Below, piece after piece: positions 8,118 to 10,897 of a stretch of 10,897 nt of DNA. Each line of letters starts with the position of its first letter. Within the stretch, counting starts at the first letter, position 1. The position numbers were made by a program, and so were the translations under genes. Below the pieces are notes generated by a model. That model had not been told where the DNA came from and did no database searches. It worked only from the letters and a program-made list of their open reading frames with translations. The DNA comes from an uncultured Bacteroidales bacterium (GTDB taxonomy: Bacteria; Bacteroidota; Bacteroidia; Bacteroidales; UBA932): contig CAJOMY010000084.1 in the NCBI GenBank assembly GCA_905235775.1, positions 1-10,897 on the forward strand, in the 5' to 3' direction.

Positions 8118-10897
8118 ATGAAAGCACTCCATTTCCTTCTTGTACTGGCCGCTGCCGCCGGCCTGTCCGCCGCCTGCCAGGGCGGGGGCGCCGGAAAGGG
8201 CGCGGGACCCGCAGTATCCGCCGTCCGCGGCGAGACGCAGATGACCCTCAACCCGGAGGGACCGGGCGTCCGCGACGGGGACATCGACCCCGAGATCCCC
8301 ACCATCCGTTTCATCAGCAAGGGTTCCATCCTGCCGACCGGCGGCAGCCTGGACCTGCTGTTCGGCTCCGTCTCCTATGCGAAGGCGCAGGTGCGCGTCA
8401 AGAAAGTGTATAGCAGCAACATCCTGCAATTCCTGCAGCTGGAAAGCTACGAGACGCGGTACGAGCTGTACAAGATTGCCTCGGTGGTGGCCGACACGAC
8501 CCTGGTCCTCGGTGACAAGGACGCCGGTCACATCCGGGAATGGAAGACTTACGGGCTGAGCCTCGACGAACTCGTGACGCCCGAACCCGGTGCCATTTAT
8601 CACATCGAGATCCGGGGCCGCGAGCCCCTCGTGGAGGAGGATTTCTGGGACAGCGACAGCTCCTTCGGCGACTATGAGACCTACGGACAGCGCAGCGTGG
8701 ACCTGCTGGCCAGCAACCTGGTCCTGATTGCCAAGCGCGGCGACAGCACCACCGAGGTCTTCGCCTACGACGTCCTCAGCGGCAAGCCCGTCTCCGGGAC
8801 GAAGGTCAAGCTCTACAGTTTCGCCCAGCAGGAACTTGCCAAAGGCACGACGGGCGGCGAGGGCCGGGTCTCCTTTCCGGCCGGCACCGACGCCAGTTTC
8901 GTGGTGGCCACGAACGGCAAGCAATACGCCTACCTCGACCTCCGGAACGAGAAGGCGCTCTCCACCAGCAACTTCGACGTCAGCGGCACCTCCAGCGAAG
9001 GCGGCGTCAAGGCCTACATCTTCGGGGAGCGCGGCGTCTGGCGCCCGGGCGACACGCTGCATGTCAGCGTGGTGACCCTCTTCGACGACAAGCCCCTGCC
9101 TCCCGGTCATCCCGTCACCGCGGAGCTGCGCAACCCCGACGGCCAGCTCGTGCAGACCCTCACCGGGAAAAGCAACGCTTCCAACCTCTATCATTTCCCG
9201 TTCACGACGGCGCCGGACGCCCCTTCGGGCCGCTGGCGCGTGGACGTGAACCTGGGCGGCCGGACCTTCAGCAAGACGCTCCGTGTCGAGACCATCAAGC
9301 CCAACAAGCTGGACATCCGGATGCATTTCCCGGCCGGCTACGTGACTGCGTATCCGGGCGACCACAGCCGCTTCGACCTGTCCGTCGCCTGGCTCTACGG
9401 CGCTCCGGGCAGCGCGCTCAAGGTCAACGGCGAGGTGGAACTCACCGCCGCTCCCACCCGTTTCAAGGGCTGGGAAGACTACGACTTCCAGGATGACGCC
9501 CGTTCGTTCGAGAAGCAGACGCTCTACTACAAGGACTTTCTGACGGGCGAAGCGGGTGAAGCCGGCATCGACACCCGGATCGACGTCAACAAGGCCGGCA
9601 CGCCGGGCATGCTGACCGCAGGCTATACCTTCCGCGCCTTCGAGCCGGGCGGCGACTTCAGCACCGGCTATGCCAGCATTCCGCTGTCTCCGTTCGAGAA
9701 CTACGTCGGCATCAAGACCGAACTGCACCAGGACCGCTGGGGCAGCCGCTTCATCCTGGCGGGCAGGCCCCAGCAGTTCGAGGTCGTCACGGTCGATCCC
9801 GACGGCAAGGCCACGGACACCGCCGGCCTGCACGCGGAGATTTTCCACGTGGACTGGAGCTGGTGGTGGGACGCCTCCGGCGAGATAGCCTCCTATATGG
9901 CCGGCAAGAGCCGGGAGCTCCTTTACGAGAAGACTTTCTCCACCACGGGCGGCAAGGCCCGTTTCAGTTACGACTGGGCGGACGCTCCTTCCGGACTCTA
10001 CTATATCCGCGTCACGGACCCCCGCGGCGGCCACGCCGCCTCGATGCTGTGCGAGGTGAACGAGCGCAGTGCCAGCGATGCGTCTGAAGGCGGATCCACG
10101 CAGCTGAACATGCTGATTGACAAGGAGAAATACACCGTCGGCGAGACCGCCAGGATCACGATCCCGTCCGCCGAAGGCGCCAGCGCCCTCGTCAGTATCG
10201 AGAAAGGGGGCAAGATCCTGGGCACCCGCCGCGTGCCGTGCTTCGCGGGCAGTACGGAGATCCGCATCCCCGTCACCCGGGAGATGATGCCGAACGCCTA
10301 TGCGACCATCACCCTGATCCAGCCGCACGGCAACGTCCGCAACGACGCGCCGATCCGGCTCTACGGCATCCGGAACATCCCTGTCGAGGACGCTTCTTCC
10401 CGCCTCTCCCCGGTGATCGACATGCCGGACGGGGCCAAACCGGAATCCACCCTGCATTTCAAGGTCCGGGAGCGGGACGGTCGTGCGATGAGTTATGTCG
10501 TGGTCCTCGTGGACGAGGGGCTCCTCTCGCTGACCGGCTTCAAGACCCCGGACGCCTGGAGCGCCTTCTACGCCAAGGAAGCCCTGCGCGTGCGCACCTG
10601 GGACGAGTACGATTCCGTCATCGGCGCCTATGGCGGCCACATCGAGCAGCTGTTCGCGATCGGCGGTGACGAAGAGGGCTCCGGCACGCTCAGACGCCAG
10701 GGCGCGGACCGTTTCACGCCGGTCGTGGCCTATCTCGGCCCCTTCGAGCTGAAGGCCGGCAGGACGGCCTCCCACAGCGTTGAGGTGCCGCAGTACATCG
10801 GTTCGCTGCGCGCCATGGTCATCGCCACCGACGGCCGCGCCCAGGGCAGTGCCGCCCGGAATGTCAACGTCAAGCAGCCCGTGATGGTCCAGGCCAC
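8118..10897 (+). CDS. Alpha-2-macroglobulin family lipoprotein (partial, C-terminus outside window)
   Basis: The reading frame is open from the ATG at 8118 to the last base (926 complete codons), about half of a typical bacterial alpha-2-macroglobulin. These large envelope proteins are thought to trap attacking proteases. The N-terminus MKALHFLLVLAAAAGLSAAC is a lipoprotein signal with lipidated C20; Ser at -3 is a weak lipobox, with Leu at -4. The next residues (QGGGAG) lack the acidic surface-export signal of Bacteroidota, so periplasmic anchoring is favoured. Family landmarks are AYIFGERGVWRPGD at 299-312, the conserved macroglobulin-repeat motif (compare the RGLYRPG type in E. coli YfhM), and VDEGLLSLTGFKTPDAW from 798, followed by VRTWDEYDSVIGAYGG. 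Between them are beta-rich macroglobulin-like repeats. The bait region and thioester motif (CxEQ) would lie beyond the window, so the thioester type cannot be judged. Divergence from pbpC supports the assignment. Confidence 0.93.
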   Translation, partial: MKALHFLLVLAAAAGLSAACQGGGAGKGAGPAVSAVRGETQMTLNPEGPGVRDGDIDPEIPTIRFISKGSILPTGGSLDLLFGSVSYAKAQVRVKKVYSSNILQFLQLESYETRYELYKIASVVADTTLVLGDKDAGHIREWKTYGLSLDELVTPEPGAIYHIEIRGREPLVEEDFWDSDSSFGDYETYGQRSVDLLASNLVLIAKRGDSTTEVFAYDVLSGKPVSGTKVKLYSFAQQELAKGTTGGEGRVSFPAGTDASFVVATNGKQYAYLDLRNEKALSTSNFDVSGTSSEGGVKAYIFGERGVWRPGDTLHVSVVTLFDDKPLPPGHPVTAELRNPDGQLVQTLTGKSNASNLYHFPFTTAPDAPSGRWRVDVNLGGRTFSKTLRVETIKPNKLDIRMHFPAGYVTAYPGDHSRFDLSVAWLYGAPGSALKVNGEVELTAAPTRFKGWEDYDFQDDARSFEKQTLYYKDFLTGEAGEAGIDTRIDVNKAGTPGMLTAGYTFRAFEPGGDFSTGYASIPLSPFENYVGIKTELHQDRWGSRFILAGRPQQFEVVTVDPDGKATDTAGLHAEIFHVDWSWWWDASGEIASYMAGKSRELLYEKTFSTTGGKARFSYDWADAPSGLYYIRVTDPRGGHAASMLCEVNERSASDASEGGSTQLNMLIDKEKYTVGETARITIPSAEGASALVSIEKGGKILGTRRVPCFAGSTEIRIPVTREMMPNAYATITLIQPHGNVRNDAPIRLYGIRNIPVEDASSRLSPVIDMPDGAKPESTLHFKVRERDGRAMSYVVVLVDEGLLSLTGFKTPDAWSAFYAKEALRVRTWDEYDSVIGAYGGHIEQLFAIGGDEEGSGTLRRQGADRFTPVVAYLGPFELKAGRTASHSVEVPQYIGSLRAMVIATDGRAQGSAARNVNVKQPVMVQA

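Noticed and set aside
8088..8127. Upstream ATG at 8127 as the pbpC start
   Set aside because: It would add 13 non-conserved residues (MLSWGKCLFLSAT) and overlap the macroglobulin start codon. The start at 8088 gives the expected short tail before the membrane anchor and the same 770-residue length as E. coli PbpC.
8040..10775. Minus-strand open frame of 911 codons opposite the alpha-2-macroglobulin gene
   Set aside because: The plus frame gives the macroglobulin motifs RGVWRPGD and VDEGLL in order; the antisense frame is a shadow despite its length.

Overview
This GC-rich window (about 60% GC by eye) encodes seven closely packed protein genes and no RNA genes, mobile elements, CRISPR arrays or long repeats. 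It most likely comes from a member of the Bacteroidota, probably Bacteroidales. The gene starts lack Shine-Dalgarno sequences. The intergenic gaps carry TAnnTTTG boxes, the -7 element of Bacteroidota housekeeping promoters. The RecO, the DUF486 protein and the alpha-2-macroglobulin also look like the Bacteroidota forms. The GC content would suit an Alistipes/Rikenellaceae-like or RC9/Cryptobacteroides-like lineage, but that finer placement is a guess.

Layout. On the minus strand, 1-2178 is the N-terminal three quarters of uvrA (nucleotide excision repair), cut by the window edge. A 58-bp divergent gap separates it from a plus-strand run of three genes that are probably co-transcribed: an EamA/DMT-family transporter (2237-3085), a secreted PDZ-containing S41 (Ctp-type) peptidase (3098-4714) and recO (4714-5364, overlapping the peptidase stop by one base). 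recO ends two bases from the end of a convergent minus-strand gene for a four-helix DUF486 membrane protein (5367-5735). Upstream of that on the same strand is pbpC, a bifunctional class A penicillin-binding protein 1C (5776-8088). A 29-bp gap separates pbpC from a divergent plus-strand alpha-2-macroglobulin-family lipoprotein gene (8118 to beyond the window end), which is open to the last base.

Functional picture. uvrA and recO are DNA-repair genes. The S41 peptidase, PbpC and alpha-2-macroglobulin act in the cell envelope. The pbpC/alpha-2-macroglobulin pairing is a known bacterial association: the macroglobulin is thought to trap proteases that breach the outer membrane while PbpC repairs the wall. 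Here the pair is divergent rather than in the single-direction arrangement of Escherichia coli yfhM-pbpC, and the predicted promoters overlap.

I see no clearly new biological system. The points most worth a second look are a UvrA that appears to have lost two zinc-ligand cysteines and part of its inter-domain linker, and the compact, interlocked promoters in the two divergent gaps.
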